In this document: positions 17,630 through 26,933 of the stretch, piece by piece
Position numbering within the stretch: the stretch's first letter is position 1
Layout of the letters: each line of letters starts with the position of its first letter
Assembly (NCBI RefSeq): GCF_900110645.1
Contig: NZ_FOFB01000005.1
Location: 124,001-188,000, forward strand
Direction of reading: 5' to 3'
Length of the DNA stretch: 64,000 nt
Source: Neolewinella agarilytica
Lineage (GTDB): Bacteria > Bacteroidota > Bacteroidia > Chitinophagales > Saprospiraceae
Position numbers and translations under genes: made by a program
Notes under the pieces: generated by a model
The model's database searches: none
Seen by the model: only the letters and a program-made list of their open reading frames with translations
What the model was told of the DNA's origin: nothing

Positions 17630-19162
17630 ATGCCGCTGCCCAAATATCTGATACTCCTTCTGTTTTTTGCTCCTTGCCTGCTCCTTGCCCAGGAAGAAGA
17701 TTCACTTCCTAACGTAGTTGTTATTCTGGCCGACGATGTCGGTCAGGGAGATGTTGCCGCCTACCGCCGGGCAGCAGGACTGGAAGTGATCGTTGAAACG
17801 CCTAACCTTGATCGCCTGATGGCTGAAGGGCTTCACTTTACGGATGGGCATAGCCCAACCTCTCTCTGTGCTCCATCCCGGTATGCGGTCATGACGGGCA
17901 ACAACCCCTACCATAGTTATGCTCCCTGGGGTGTATGGGGTGCCTACCAAAAATCTCCTCTGAAACCCACTGACCTGACATTGGGTAAGCTAATGCAAAA
18001 AGCAGGTTACCAGACCGGCTTTCTGGGGAAATGGCATATGGGAGGAGACTTCTACTTCCAGGGGGACTCCACCAGAATATACGATGGCGACCGTTCCCGG
18101 CCGCAGTTGAATGTGGATATTCGCGCGTATGCAGGCAATGGCCCACAGGATCATGGTTTTGATTACAGCCTTACTTTTCCGGCCGGCATTCAAAATGTCC
18201 CTTACGCAGTTTACGAAAACGGAAAATGGATGCCACTATCCAGAAAGTCCCGGATAACGGAAATTACCCAGGCTAAAATGACTCCACAGCGGGTAAAACT
18301 GGATAAATCCGAAGGGCTTGGAGATTCTCATTGGACACCCTATGACATGGGACCGTTGTTAGTCCTGAAGGGGATTGACTTTATCCGTAATGCTCCCGAG
18401 GATTCACCCTTTTTCATGTACTACTGCTCTCAGGCAGTTCACCTTCCACATACTCCTCCCTTTAGCCTGGATGGAGAGCGGATCCGTAATCAAACGCCCA
18501 GCTATCACCTTGATATGGTTAAAGAACTGGACGTTCAGGTGGGGATGCTCGTCAAGGCGCTAAAGGAAAAAGGAGTTTATGAAAAGACCTTTCTGATTTT
18601 TACTTCCGATAATGGAGGATTGTTACGGAAAGAGTCGCTTTCCGCAGGTCACAATTCCGCCGCTCCTTTTCGTGGAGGTAAGAACCAGATTTTTGAAGGA
18701 GGACACCGGGTACCTTTCATGGTTGTCTGGCCTGAAAAGATCTCTGCGGGAACTCAGTCGGACGCCTTAGTATCGGGCACCGATATTATTGGTACCCTGG
18801 CAGAGTTGACTGGCCAGCAAATACCCGCCGGCCAGGCAAACGATGCCTACGGCTTCTTACCCCTTTTACTCAGGGAGAACACTGCTAATAAAAGGAACTA
18901 TCTCCTCCAGCAGGGAGGAACCACCAAGGAGGTAATCTACCGGGAAGGCGATTGGAAACTTATTATGCAGTTTGATCCCAAGACATCAACGGTTACACCG
19001 AAGTCTTTATTCAATCTGACAACAGACCCGGAAGAACAACCCGGCAGCAACCAAATTGATCTTCCCGAACAAAAGGAACGGCTTACTCGGATGCTAGCTC
19101 AGTATGAGAACATTCGTTTTCAAAAGTTACCTACGGGAAAGCAGGATAGTCCGGGCTTGTAA
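17630..19162 (+). CDS. S1-family sulfatase, secreted
   Basis: A 510-aa sulfatase from the ATG at 17630; the GTG directly before it is the less likely start. A signal peptide (YLILLLFFAPCLLLAQ) has no lipobox, so it is probably soluble in the periplasm or exported. The metal pair is in VVILADDVGQGDVAAY, the formylglycine site is Cys80-APSR, followed by GFLGKWHMGG, AVHLPHTPP and FTSDNGG. It is convergent with the HTCS regulator, only 16 bp apart. With the two other sulfatases it suggests a substrate carrying several sulfate ester types. Confidence 0.93.
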   Translation: MPLPKYLILLLFFAPCLLLAQEEDSLPNVVVILADDVGQGDVAAYRRAAGLEVIVETPNLDRLMAEGLHFTDGHSPTSLCAPSRYAVMTGNNPYHSYAPWGVWGAYQKSPLKPTDLTLGKLMQKAGYQTGFLGKWHMGGDFYFQGDSTRIYDGDRSRPQLNVDIRAYAGNGPQDHGFDYSLTFPAGIQNVPYAVYENGKWMPLSRKSRITEITQAKMTPQRVKLDKSEGLGDSHWTPYDMGPLLVLKGIDFIRNAPEDSPFFMYYCSQAVHLPHTPPFSLDGERIRNQTPSYHLDMVKELDVQVGMLVKALKEKGVYEKTFLIFTSDNGGLLRKESLSAGHNSAAPFRGGKNQIFEGGHRVPFMVVWPEKISAGTQSDALVSGTDIIGTLAELTGQQIPAGQANDAYGFLPLLLRENTANKRNYLLQQGGTTKEVIYREGDWKLIMQFDPKTSTVTPKSLFNLTTDPEEQPGSNQIDLPEQKERLTRMLAQYENIRFQKLPTGKQDSPGL

Positions 19163-19178
19163 ATTCGCCCCGATCATT

Positions 19179-22100
19179 CTATCCTTCTCCAGTTTCTTTG
19201 TTCTTGGCCTTTTCTTTATGTAGTCGAATATATTCGCTGGGCACAATCCCAAATTGTTGTTTAAAACATTTAGAGAAATAAGAGGCGGTGTTGAAGCCGG
19301 TCATAAACATCACTTCCTTGACGGAGTACCCACTGTTTTCTAATAGCTGCACGGCCCGTTTGAGGCGAATTGTTCTGACGAATTCGCTGCTTGACTGACC
19401 GGTTAAGGCTTTTAACTTAAGGTAGAGCTTACTTCGGCTTACCCGCATTTCCCGCACCAGCTCCTCAACGCTGAATTCTGTATTCCCCATGTTCTCTTCA
19501 ACAATATCCATGGCTCTTTGCAGGAATTCCTCATCGACGTTGGTAACCGTAACTTCTTTAGGGGACGTGATCACCTGCTTACGGAAACGTTCATGCAGTT
19601 GTGTGCGGCTATTGAGAATGTTTTTAATTTGCTGGGTTAGGTCTCCGATGTCAAATGGCTTTGTCTGGTAACCATCTGCACCATAACCCAGCCCTTCCGT
19701 TCTGCTTTCCGCGGTGTCTTTGGCAGTGAGCATTATCACGGGTATATGGCTGGTTCTTGGGTCGTTTTTGATTTCTTTCAGTACTTGCATGCCGTCTACG
19801 TCGGGCATCATTAAGTCAGTAATGATGAAATCAGGGACGGCTGTTGTAGCGAGTTCAATTCCTGCTCGCCCACCATCAGCGGCAACCACCCGGAAATCGG
19901 ACTCCATCCCTTTGCGAATGAAACTCCTGAGGTCAGCATTATCGTCAATGTAAAGCAGCAGAGGGGAATCCTCTCTTTCTGCCATCAGCATGTTTCGTTG
20001 CTGTAGCTCCGTTACTTCACTGTTCAGTTCCAGTTCCTCAGCAGAACTTTCGCTACTGGTTCCAATAAAGTCTTCGGGGTCATATTGAGGCAGGTAATTA
20101 TGGGTGGATTCCGTTCTGAATTCATTGGATTCATACTGGTTTTTATCCAGGGTGATTCTAACCGTAAATACAGAACCTTTTCCAGGGCTGGATTCAACGT
20201 CAATTTTTCCCCGATGCAGTTCTACTAACTCCCAGGTGTAAGAAAGTCCAATTCCCGCACCTTCTCTATTTTTCACTTCTCCTGAGGAAGAAGTGTAGAA
20301 ACGGTCAAATATGCTTTTTATCTTGTTTTTATTAATGCCGACTCCAGAATCCTCAACGGAAATTGCTACGGATCCATAGCGTCTGAATTTTTCCGGAGTA
20401 CTTGACTTTTTCCCCATACTTTTTCTGACCCGTACCGTAACGCTACCGCCTTCAGGCGTAAACTTGAAAGCATTTGAAAGCAGGTTGTATAAAATCTTTT
20501 CCATTATTGCCGGGTCAAACCATGCCGTCAATGGCTCTTCTTCGGGTAAGAAATGAAAGGTGAGATTTTTCTTGCTCGCCAGAAAGTCGAAAGGGGAAGT
20601 AATGTCACGTAGAAACTTCACAACATCTCTTTTTTCGAGCTGAAGTGGGGTGGCGCCCTGATCGAGTTTTCGAAAGTCGAGTAGTTGATCTACCAGTCGG
20701 AGGAGGTATTTGGCATTTTTGTACATCAAATGATGATACTTGTTCCGCTGGTCTTCAGTTATCGTTTTGGACGTTTGAATCATGTTTTCAAGCGGGCCCG
20801 TAATTAGGGTCAAAGGCGTTCTGAGTTCATGGCTAATGTTGGTGAAGAACTGCAGCTTTAGCTGATTTAATTCCCGAATCTTATCCTGAGAGACCTGCTC
20901 TATCATCAACCTGTTTTTTTCCTTCACGTCAATGAGGGAAAATTTCCTGAAAGCGTAAAGCATCAGGACGAACAACAGGGCGTAAAACACCTTAGCATAC
21001 CACTCTAACCAGATCGGAGGGCTGATTGAAATGTTGAGCGTTTTAAATTCTTCACTCCATACTCCATCACTATTGCTGGCCTTTACCCGGAACACATAAT
21101 CCTGATAAGGGAGGTTCGTATAGGTTGCTCTACGATGATCGGAGTCGGTGTATATCCAGTCTTCATTAAATCCTTCCAGCTGGTAAGCATACCTGATATC
21201 ATTGGGAGACTCAAATTGAAGCGCCGAGAACTCAATGGAAAAGTTATTCTCGGTGTGACGAAGATTAATGTTGCTGGTCTGCTCCAGGCTTTCTTCAAGA
21301 ATTACTTTGCCGTTGATTGACGCCCCCTGCACTACAGGGATGTTGAGTACCTCAAGCCCCGTTAAAACTGGTTTTACCGTTGATTGATCAACATGGATGT
21401 CATTCGGATGAAAATAATTAACTCCTTTAACCCCGCCAAAAACCAAGGTGCCGTCGCTGAGGCGGCAAGCAGCCAATTCCTGAAACTCATTACTTTGTAA
21501 GCCATCTCCGTAATCATAGGTGGTTAGTTGCTTACTCTTAGCGTCCAGGTGTACAATGCCTTTATTAGTGGAAGCCCATATGTCGTGATCGTTATCAATC
21601 AGAATGGCTTTGATAACGCCATTGGGGAAACCTTCCAGTTCAGTAAACTGCTCAAAATTGGGTATTCCTTCTTCTGAGAAACTGGTCAAATGATTAAGCC
21701 CGCCGCCAAAGGTTCCAACCCAGAGCGTATTATCTGGCGCAACCCTTAAGGATAAAATATAATCGTGACTAAGAGAGGAACTATTCCCTGGCTCATTTAT
21801 AAAAGTCTCGAAAATCGGATTGTCCTCTCTGGCCGCAGAAGATTTTAGCCTGACCAGTCCTTTAGCTGTACCAAACCACAAGTTTCCATCTAAATCCTCA
21901 GTTATACTTCTTATTATATTGCTTGGCAGATTGGATTGATTTCCCGTCTGCAAAAACTTAGTAATTTTATACCCCGATGGTTCAGATTCATCCGGTATCC
22001 ACCGGGAGAGCCCTCCCGCATAAGTTCCAAACCAAAGAATCCCCCTTTGGTCCTGATGCATAGAGAAAACGGCATGCGCAAATCCGGCCACGGGTTCAAC

Positions 22101-23423
22101 CGGCCAGTTCTCATCATTTAGATTTACCCGGTATAAACCTGGATTATCTCCTGCTCCCAGGTATACATAATGATCACTGTCCGAAATGACTTCCATCGTC
22201 GCATAGACTCTGCTGGGGGTGTTTATGCGTCGGAACTGAGCCTCCGTATCTGACCCGAAAGCCGCTTGGGTTACATCAGTTCCCCCGCCAATAGTGCCAA
22301 TCCATAGTCTGCCATCTTTATCTTGATTAAGGGAACGAACAGAGTTGCTGGACAAGCTACTGCCTGAATCCCTGACGTTTAAGAGTTTGAATTTTTTACG
22401 ATTCGGATCGTAATAATTTACCCCGCCGCCAAAGGTCCCGATCCAAACTAAGCCGTTTTTATCGACGTATAAGTCCTCAATCGAATTATTGGTCAGACTG
22501 TTAATGTCCGATGGGTTGTTTTTGTAAGTCTCCGCTGGTTGTGACAGGCCCTCAGAAAGGTAATATCGCCTGAGCCCATTTAAAGATCCAACCCAAAGAC
22601 TGTTCTTGGTGGAATCAATGGCCAGATGGTTGCCAGGTTCAGAAGAAACATTTGTCCATTCTTCTCCACTCTTGTTTTGTAAAAAGATTCCGTTGGGATT
22701 GGAGACCACCATTTGTCCCTCCGGTAGCTGAATGATGGATTGAACTCCGGTGAAAATTCTTGTCTTGTTCCTGTATACAGCCTCAACTTTCCAGGACTCT
22801 TCTACGAATGTCACCTTATTAAGGCTACGATTACTGGCCAGCCAGATGTTGTCATCTTTATCCTCAAAAATGTCAATGACCTGATTGTTTTGGTTAGGCT
22901 CGCCTATTGAAATTCTGGAAAACAGGGCGGGTTTTTCCGGAGACCAGTCTTCGAGATGAAGAAGGTTGACGCCATTGTTAGTACCCACCCACAATCGGTC
23001 TTTGCTATCAACAAACAGGCTCTGAATGATATCATTACTGATGGAGTTTGGGTCCGACTCGTCAGCTCTGAAGACGGTGAATTTTCCCGTAGAAGAATCG
23101 TAGTAGTTGAGCCCTCCACCAGTAGTGCCTATCCACAGGTTGCCATGCTTATCTCCGGTAATGGCGAAAATCAGTATGCTGCTTAAAGATTCAGCGTCAT
23201 TAGGGTCTGGTTTGAAAGTAGTTATTTCATACCCATCGTAACGGTTCAGACCGTCGAACGTACCAAACCACATGTACCCCGTCTCGTCCTGATAAATGCA
23301 GTTAGCGTGGTTTTCAGTTAAACCGTTTTCAGAGGTTAAAGCTTTAAAATAGGCTTCAGAAGACTGACCTGACAGGGTGGTCAGGGTAAAAACAAGGGTA
23401 AAAAGTAAAAGGTAGAGCTTCAT
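19179..23423 (-). CDS. Hybrid two-component system regulator (HTCS)
   Basis: A 1414-aa one-protein two-component system. In order: signal peptide, a periplasmic sensor of repeated propeller units (such as GTFGGGVNYYD, WIGTFGGGLNHL) to about residue 760, a Y_Y_Y domain, one membrane helix (LEWYAKVFYALLFVLMLYAF), HisKA with the phospho-acceptor in ISHELRTPLTLI, HATPase (NLLSNAFKFTPEGG; DSGVGINKNKI), a receiver with the acceptor Asp in DFIITDLMMPDVDG, and a C-terminal AraC-type helix-turn-helix. Family members sense oligosaccharides in the periplasm and switch on the adjacent degradation locus. Position next to the sulfatase makes it the likely regulator of the galactan genes. Confidence 0.95.
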   Translation of the reverse strand: MKLYLLLFTLVFTLTTLSGQSSEAYFKALTSENGLTENHANCIYQDETGYMWFGTFDGLNRYDGYEITTFKPDPNDAESLSSILIFAITGDKHGNLWIGTTGGGLNYYDSSTGKFTVFRADESDPNSISNDIIQSLFVDSKDRLWVGTNNGVNLLHLEDWSPEKPALFSRISIGEPNQNNQVIDIFEDKDDNIWLASNRSLNKVTFVEESWKVEAVYRNKTRIFTGVQSIIQLPEGQMVVSNPNGIFLQNKSGEEWTNVSSEPGNHLAIDSTKNSLWVGSLNGLRRYYLSEGLSQPAETYKNNPSDINSLTNNSIEDLYVDKNGLVWIGTFGGGVNYYDPNRKKFKLLNVRDSGSSLSSNSVRSLNQDKDGRLWIGTIGGGTDVTQAAFGSDTEAQFRRINTPSRVYATMEVISDSDHYVYLGAGDNPGLYRVNLNDENWPVEPVAGFAHAVFSMHQDQRGILWFGTYAGGLSRWIPDESEPSGYKITKFLQTGNQSNLPSNIIRSITEDLDGNLWFGTAKGLVRLKSSAAREDNPIFETFINEPGNSSSLSHDYILSLRVAPDNTLWVGTFGGGLNHLTSFSEEGIPNFEQFTELEGFPNGVIKAILIDNDHDIWASTNKGIVHLDAKSKQLTTYDYGDGLQSNEFQELAACRLSDGTLVFGGVKGVNYFHPNDIHVDQSTVKPVLTGLEVLNIPVVQGASINGKVILEESLEQTSNINLRHTENNFSIEFSALQFESPNDIRYAYQLEGFNEDWIYTDSDHRRATYTNLPYQDYVFRVKASNSDGVWSEEFKTLNISISPPIWLEWYAKVFYALLFVLMLYAFRKFSLIDVKEKNRLMIEQVSQDKIRELNQLKLQFFTNISHELRTPLTLITGPLENMIQTSKTITEDQRNKYHHLMYKNAKYLLRLVDQLLDFRKLDQGATPLQLEKRDVVKFLRDITSPFDFLASKKNLTFHFLPEEEPLTAWFDPAIMEKILYNLLSNAFKFTPEGGSVTVRVRKSMGKKSSTPEKFRRYGSVAISVEDSGVGINKNKIKSIFDRFYTSSSGEVKNREGAGIGLSYTWELVELHRGKIDVESSPGKGSVFTVRITLDKNQYESNEFRTESTHNYLPQYDPEDFIGTSSESSAEELELNSEVTELQQRNMLMAEREDSPLLLYIDDNADLRSFIRKGMESDFRVVAADGGRAGIELATTAVPDFIITDLMMPDVDGMQVLKEIKNDPRTSHIPVIMLTAKDTAESRTEGLGYGADGYQTKPFDIGDLTQQIKNILNSRTQLHERFRKQVITSPKEVTVTNVDEEFLQRAMDIVEENMGNTEFSVEELVREMRVSRSKLYLKLKALTGQSSSEFVRTIRLKRAVQLLENSGYSVKEVMFMTGFNTASYFSKCFKQQFGIVPSEYIRLHKEKAKNKETGEG

Positions 23424-23653
23424 ACTCGAAAGGGGCGAAAGTGCGCCATTTTGTAGCCAATTAAAATAGTAAAATTCTCCGTTCGGACCTATTGATTTCT
23501 GGATAAAACAGACCGGTTCATGATCTCTGCAAGGTATTCAAATGAATTATCAAAACCGAAAATAGATCCCCTTTTTAAAGAGTAATTTAGTCGGAATGAG
23601 CCGGTTTGTGAGCTTAAAAATCGAAACTGAACATCAGTGAGCAACTTCGTCCT

Positions 23654-23661
23654 TACCTTCG
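23654..23661 (+). promoter_or_regulatory. TACCTTCG -7 box, leaderless arrangement
   Basis: The Bacteroidota -7 consensus TAnnTTTG is nearly matched 4 nt before the ATG of the PyrR-like gene, so transcription would start at or next to the start codon. Confidence 0.55.
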
Positions 23662-23665
23662 CGCT

Positions 23666-24160
23666 ATGCAACTCCTGAATCAGCAACAAATTGCCAGCAA
23701 GGTGACTCGCCTGGCTATGGAAATCCTGGAAAGAAACACCGAGGAAACAGAACTTTTCATCATCGGTATCAATAACCGGGGAATGGAACTCGCCCGAAGG
23801 TTGGTAGAAGGCTTACGAACACTATCGAGTTCTCCTTTTCATCTGTTGCCGCTCAAGATAGATCCCGCTGATCCACTCAACCCCGGTCCGATTGTTACAG
23901 GAAACTTAGCGGAGCTGTCGGGGAAAGCGATATTGGTCGTCGACGATGTCGCGAACACAGGCAGAACCTTGTTTTATGCACTAAAACCACTGCAGGACAT
24001 CCTTCCTAAAAAGATCGAGGTAGCCGTTCTGGTAGATCGCAGGCATAAATCCTGGCCGGTCTATGTGACTTATAGGGGCATGGACTTGTCAACAACTCTG
24101 GGAGATAACGTACTGGTAAACTTTGGCGGTGAAGACGGAGATTCTGCCGTCCTGGAGTGA
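23666..24160 (+). CDS. PyrR-like phosphoribosyltransferase family protein
   Basis: A 164-aa type I phosphoribosyltransferase fold. The PRPP-binding signature is AILVVDDVANTGRTL (near 93-107), and the hood region FIIGINNRGMELARRL matches PyrR-type proteins. PyrR combines uracil phosphoribosyltransferase activity with RNA-binding attenuation of pyrimidine operons in Firmicutes; in Bacteroidota the regulatory role is not established. No pyrimidine gene is adjacent, so only the fold can be stated firmly. A TACCTTCG box 4 nt before the ATG suggests a leaderless mRNA. Confidence 0.8.
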   Translation: MQLLNQQQIASKVTRLAMEILERNTEETELFIIGINNRGMELARRLVEGLRTLSSSPFHLLPLKIDPADPLNPGPIVTGNLAELSGKAILVVDDVANTGRTLFYALKPLQDILPKKIEVAVLVDRRHKSWPVYVTYRGMDLSTTLGDNVLVNFGGEDGDSAVLE

Positions 24161-24190
24161 ATTACTTCCGTATTAGACGCTCCTGATGGC

Positions 24191-26341
24191 CTACTCAATC
24201 AAGGTCATTTCATCCACCAAATGTCCGGCGCCGCCTAACTTATCAATTAGAAAGAGAACGTAGCGGATGTCAACCATTATGTTCCGGCAAATGCTGGGAT
24301 CGTAATTTACATCACTCATGGTGCTTTGCCAGGTCCGGTCAAAGTTTAATCCTACCAATTGTCCCCGGTCATTAAGGGCCGGGCTGCCACTGTTGCCACC
24401 AGTGGTATGGTTAGAGCCAAGTACACAAACGGGAAGCTTACCTTCTTTGGTCGCATAACGGCCATAATCTTTTTCCTGGTGAAGTTTAACAAGGCCAGCA
24501 GGCAGGTCAAACTCGTAGTCTCCGGGAACGTACTTTTTCAGAACGCCGTCCAGATAGGTCATGTAGTGTTCATTCTTTCCGTCCAGGCCTTTGAATCCTT
24601 CAAATTTGCCATAGCTCACCCGCATAGTTCCGTTGGCATCCGGGTAGAAGCGTTTTTCCGGAAAAAAAGTCATCAGCGCCTTCATGTACTTCCTCTGTAA
24701 GGGAGCCATGCGTTCAGCAATTTCATTGTAAGGATTGATGACGTGCTTTTCGTTATGCCGGTTGAGTTGATTAGCAAATTGGTAGCCTGGGTCTCCTTTT
24801 AAAACGTCAATGGCCGTCTCCGGATCTCGCTCCAATAGTTGTATAAACCTGTCTCCTTTAGTCAGGTAGCTTCGGTCAAACAGATCGCCAATCATTGTAT
24901 GCATTGAGCCGGCAAAGTCAACCTGGTCTTTGGCATAGAAAGCTTGGTGCTGCTCCGGAACTTTTGAAAAATATTCCGGAATGAGAACTTCCGCTACTCG
25001 CTTATCCACTTCTGCATTATAACCGGCATAAAACCCTTTCAGGTAATTGACGATTCCGGGGACTCGCTTTTTAAAAGCCTCAACACCATTGTTGTCAGCA
25101 ATGGCCAATTGCCGCCGCATAATGTCCGCTATCCGGAACAAATCAATGTTGTAGTTGATCTCAGAAACGTAGGCCCTTGTTTTCGCAACCTCCTCCTGCT
25201 TTTGGGTCAACTTGTCAAGTTCAGGCAGGACGCTTCCGTAGTAAGACTGTTCGGCAGGCTTTTGGGCAAGCCTGCGGTTAAACTCCGTTTCCATTTTTCT
25301 GCGTTCAGCGATCCCGTCTACGGCTTTTACGCCCTCACTTTCTCCCCGCCATTTCTTCCAGTAATTCGCAATACGAGCCTGCTTGCTGGCATAGTCGATT
25401 TTAGTTTGCGGGTTTGCACGCATGGCGCTGTCAAGTACGGCCAGGCTTAGATCGCGCATGCCAATACGAATCGGATTAATTACTTCTGTACGCTGTTGCA
25501 TGGCGCTGGCTGCCAGATATTGATCCGTACTCCCGGGGAAGCCAAAAATGAGAGAGAAATCACCCTCCTTCACACCATTCAGGTTTATTCCCAGGTGCTT
25601 CTTGGGCTTCATGGGGATATTCTCGGAGGAGTAGTCCGCCGGACTGCCGTCAGGAGCCGTATAGATCCGGAAAAGGCTGAAGTCTCCGGTGTGGCGCGGC
25701 CATTCCCAGTTGTCGGTGTCGGCACCGTACTTACCAATGGAAGAGGGTGGGGCACCTACCAGCCGTACGTCGGTATACTTTTTTGTTACGAAGGCAAAGT
25801 ATTGATTGCCTCCATAAAAAGGCTTAACAATCAACTCTTCTCCTTTGCCAAGTTTAAATTTTTCTCTGAGCTCCTTCAGGTTCGCAGCGACCTCCACTTT
25901 TCTTTCTTTCTCGCTGGTATCCTCATCAATACCTTTAAGAACTTTTGAGCTCACATCTTCTATTCGTTCGATAAACGTGACAAATAAACCTGCGTTGGGG
26001 CGCTCGGCAGCTTTGTCTTTAGCCCAAAAACCGTTCTCCAGCAGATTGTCTTCCAAGCTGGAGTGACTTTGAATTGCACTGTACCCACAGTGATGATTGG
26101 TTAACACCAGCCCCTGATCACTGATTACCTCTCCCGTGCAGAAGCCTCCAAAGTGAACGATTGCGTCCTTTAAACTACCATTGTTAATGTCGTAGATGTC
26201 ACGGGCGGAGATTTTCATCCCCATTGACTGCATCTCTTCCTCATTGAGGTTTTCAAGAAGCAGGGGAAGCCACATTCCACCTCCGGCGGAAAGTAGAAAG
26301 GGTAATAGAAAAATTAAGGAAACAAGGAGAATCTTGCGCAT
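24191..26341 (-). CDS. S46 family dipeptidyl peptidase, DPP11-type
   Basis: A 716-aa secreted serine peptidase of family S46, found in Bacteroidota and some other bacteria. After the signal peptide comes the catalytic His motif VLTNHHCGYSAIQ, and near the C-terminus the nucleophile Ser651 in GGNSGSPALN. The residue 18 positions after that Ser is Arg669 (LNFDRTW). In family knowledge an Arg here (Arg673 of P. gingivalis DPP11) gives Asp/Glu specificity, while Gly gives the hydrophobic specificity of DPP7. It should therefore release N-terminal dipeptides with acidic P1 residues in the periplasm, feeding amino-acid catabolism. It is convergent with the PyrR-like gene. Confidence 0.93.
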   Translation of the reverse strand: MRKILLVSLIFLLPFLLSAGGGMWLPLLLENLNEEEMQSMGMKISARDIYDINNGSLKDAIVHFGGFCTGEVISDQGLVLTNHHCGYSAIQSHSSLEDNLLENGFWAKDKAAERPNAGLFVTFIERIEDVSSKVLKGIDEDTSEKERKVEVAANLKELREKFKLGKGEELIVKPFYGGNQYFAFVTKKYTDVRLVGAPPSSIGKYGADTDNWEWPRHTGDFSLFRIYTAPDGSPADYSSENIPMKPKKHLGINLNGVKEGDFSLIFGFPGSTDQYLAASAMQQRTEVINPIRIGMRDLSLAVLDSAMRANPQTKIDYASKQARIANYWKKWRGESEGVKAVDGIAERRKMETEFNRRLAQKPAEQSYYGSVLPELDKLTQKQEEVAKTRAYVSEINYNIDLFRIADIMRRQLAIADNNGVEAFKKRVPGIVNYLKGFYAGYNAEVDKRVAEVLIPEYFSKVPEQHQAFYAKDQVDFAGSMHTMIGDLFDRSYLTKGDRFIQLLERDPETAIDVLKGDPGYQFANQLNRHNEKHVINPYNEIAERMAPLQRKYMKALMTFFPEKRFYPDANGTMRVSYGKFEGFKGLDGKNEHYMTYLDGVLKKYVPGDYEFDLPAGLVKLHQEKDYGRYATKEGKLPVCVLGSNHTTGGNSGSPALNDRGQLVGLNFDRTWQSTMSDVNYDPSICRNIMVDIRYVLFLIDKLGGAGHLVDEMTLIE

Positions 26342-26512
26342 GATCAGTTATGTAGTTCATTGAGTAAGAATGAACCGACCCGATCTTTGGTAATTAATCT
26401 TCTGCCATCTTTTATCGGGAACAGTGGCTGAAAAGTCAGTTTAGATAATCGTAGTCAGTTCAGCCACAATAACGGAAATTGCCACGACAATAGTTCGGAA
26501 ATAGTGAAAGTG

Positions 26513-26839
26513 GTGTGTATCACGAAATGCACGGTCAAGCCGCCTGAGACGTCTCCCCTCTCCTCCGGAGAGGGGCCGGGGGCAGGGCTAACGCATACTC
26601 GAAGCCGGACCCTCACCGCGAAGCAGCCCCGAAGGGAAAGGAACATTTTATCCTTCGCTCCGCTACGGAAAATGCACACTTCGAGGTCCTAAATTGGCAG
26701 TCTAGGACCTCGAAGTGTGCTCAGCCATGGAGCCGGAGGCGAAATTGCTGAGTTCCTTTGAGCGTCCGGTGAGTATGCGTTAGCCCTGGGGGCCGGGGGA
26801 GAGGTTTTTCTAATGAATCGTGCATCTCGTGATACACAC
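26513..26839. mobile_element. MITE-like palindromic element with 9-bp target duplication
   Basis: This fills most of the 590-bp gap between the S46 gene and dnaA. The outer 21 bp (26513-26533) match the inverted complement of 26819-26839 at 20 of 21 positions (GTGTGTATCACGA...). GTGAAAGTG lies directly outside both ends (26504-26512 and 26840-26848), an exact 9-bp target-site duplication. Further arms pair inside (GGGCTAACGCATACTC with its complement), and the centre is a perfect 18-bp inverted repeat (26674-26691 with 26703-26720). There is no transposase gene, so it would be mobilised in trans. It may also act as a terminator for flanking genes. Confidence 0.85.
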
Positions 26840-26933
26840 GTGAAAGTGTGTAAATAACGATATCTACTGACTCACTTGGTGTTCTGTTCACCTGCTTGCG
26901 AACACAATGAAACCTCATTTTCCGGAAAGAGGG

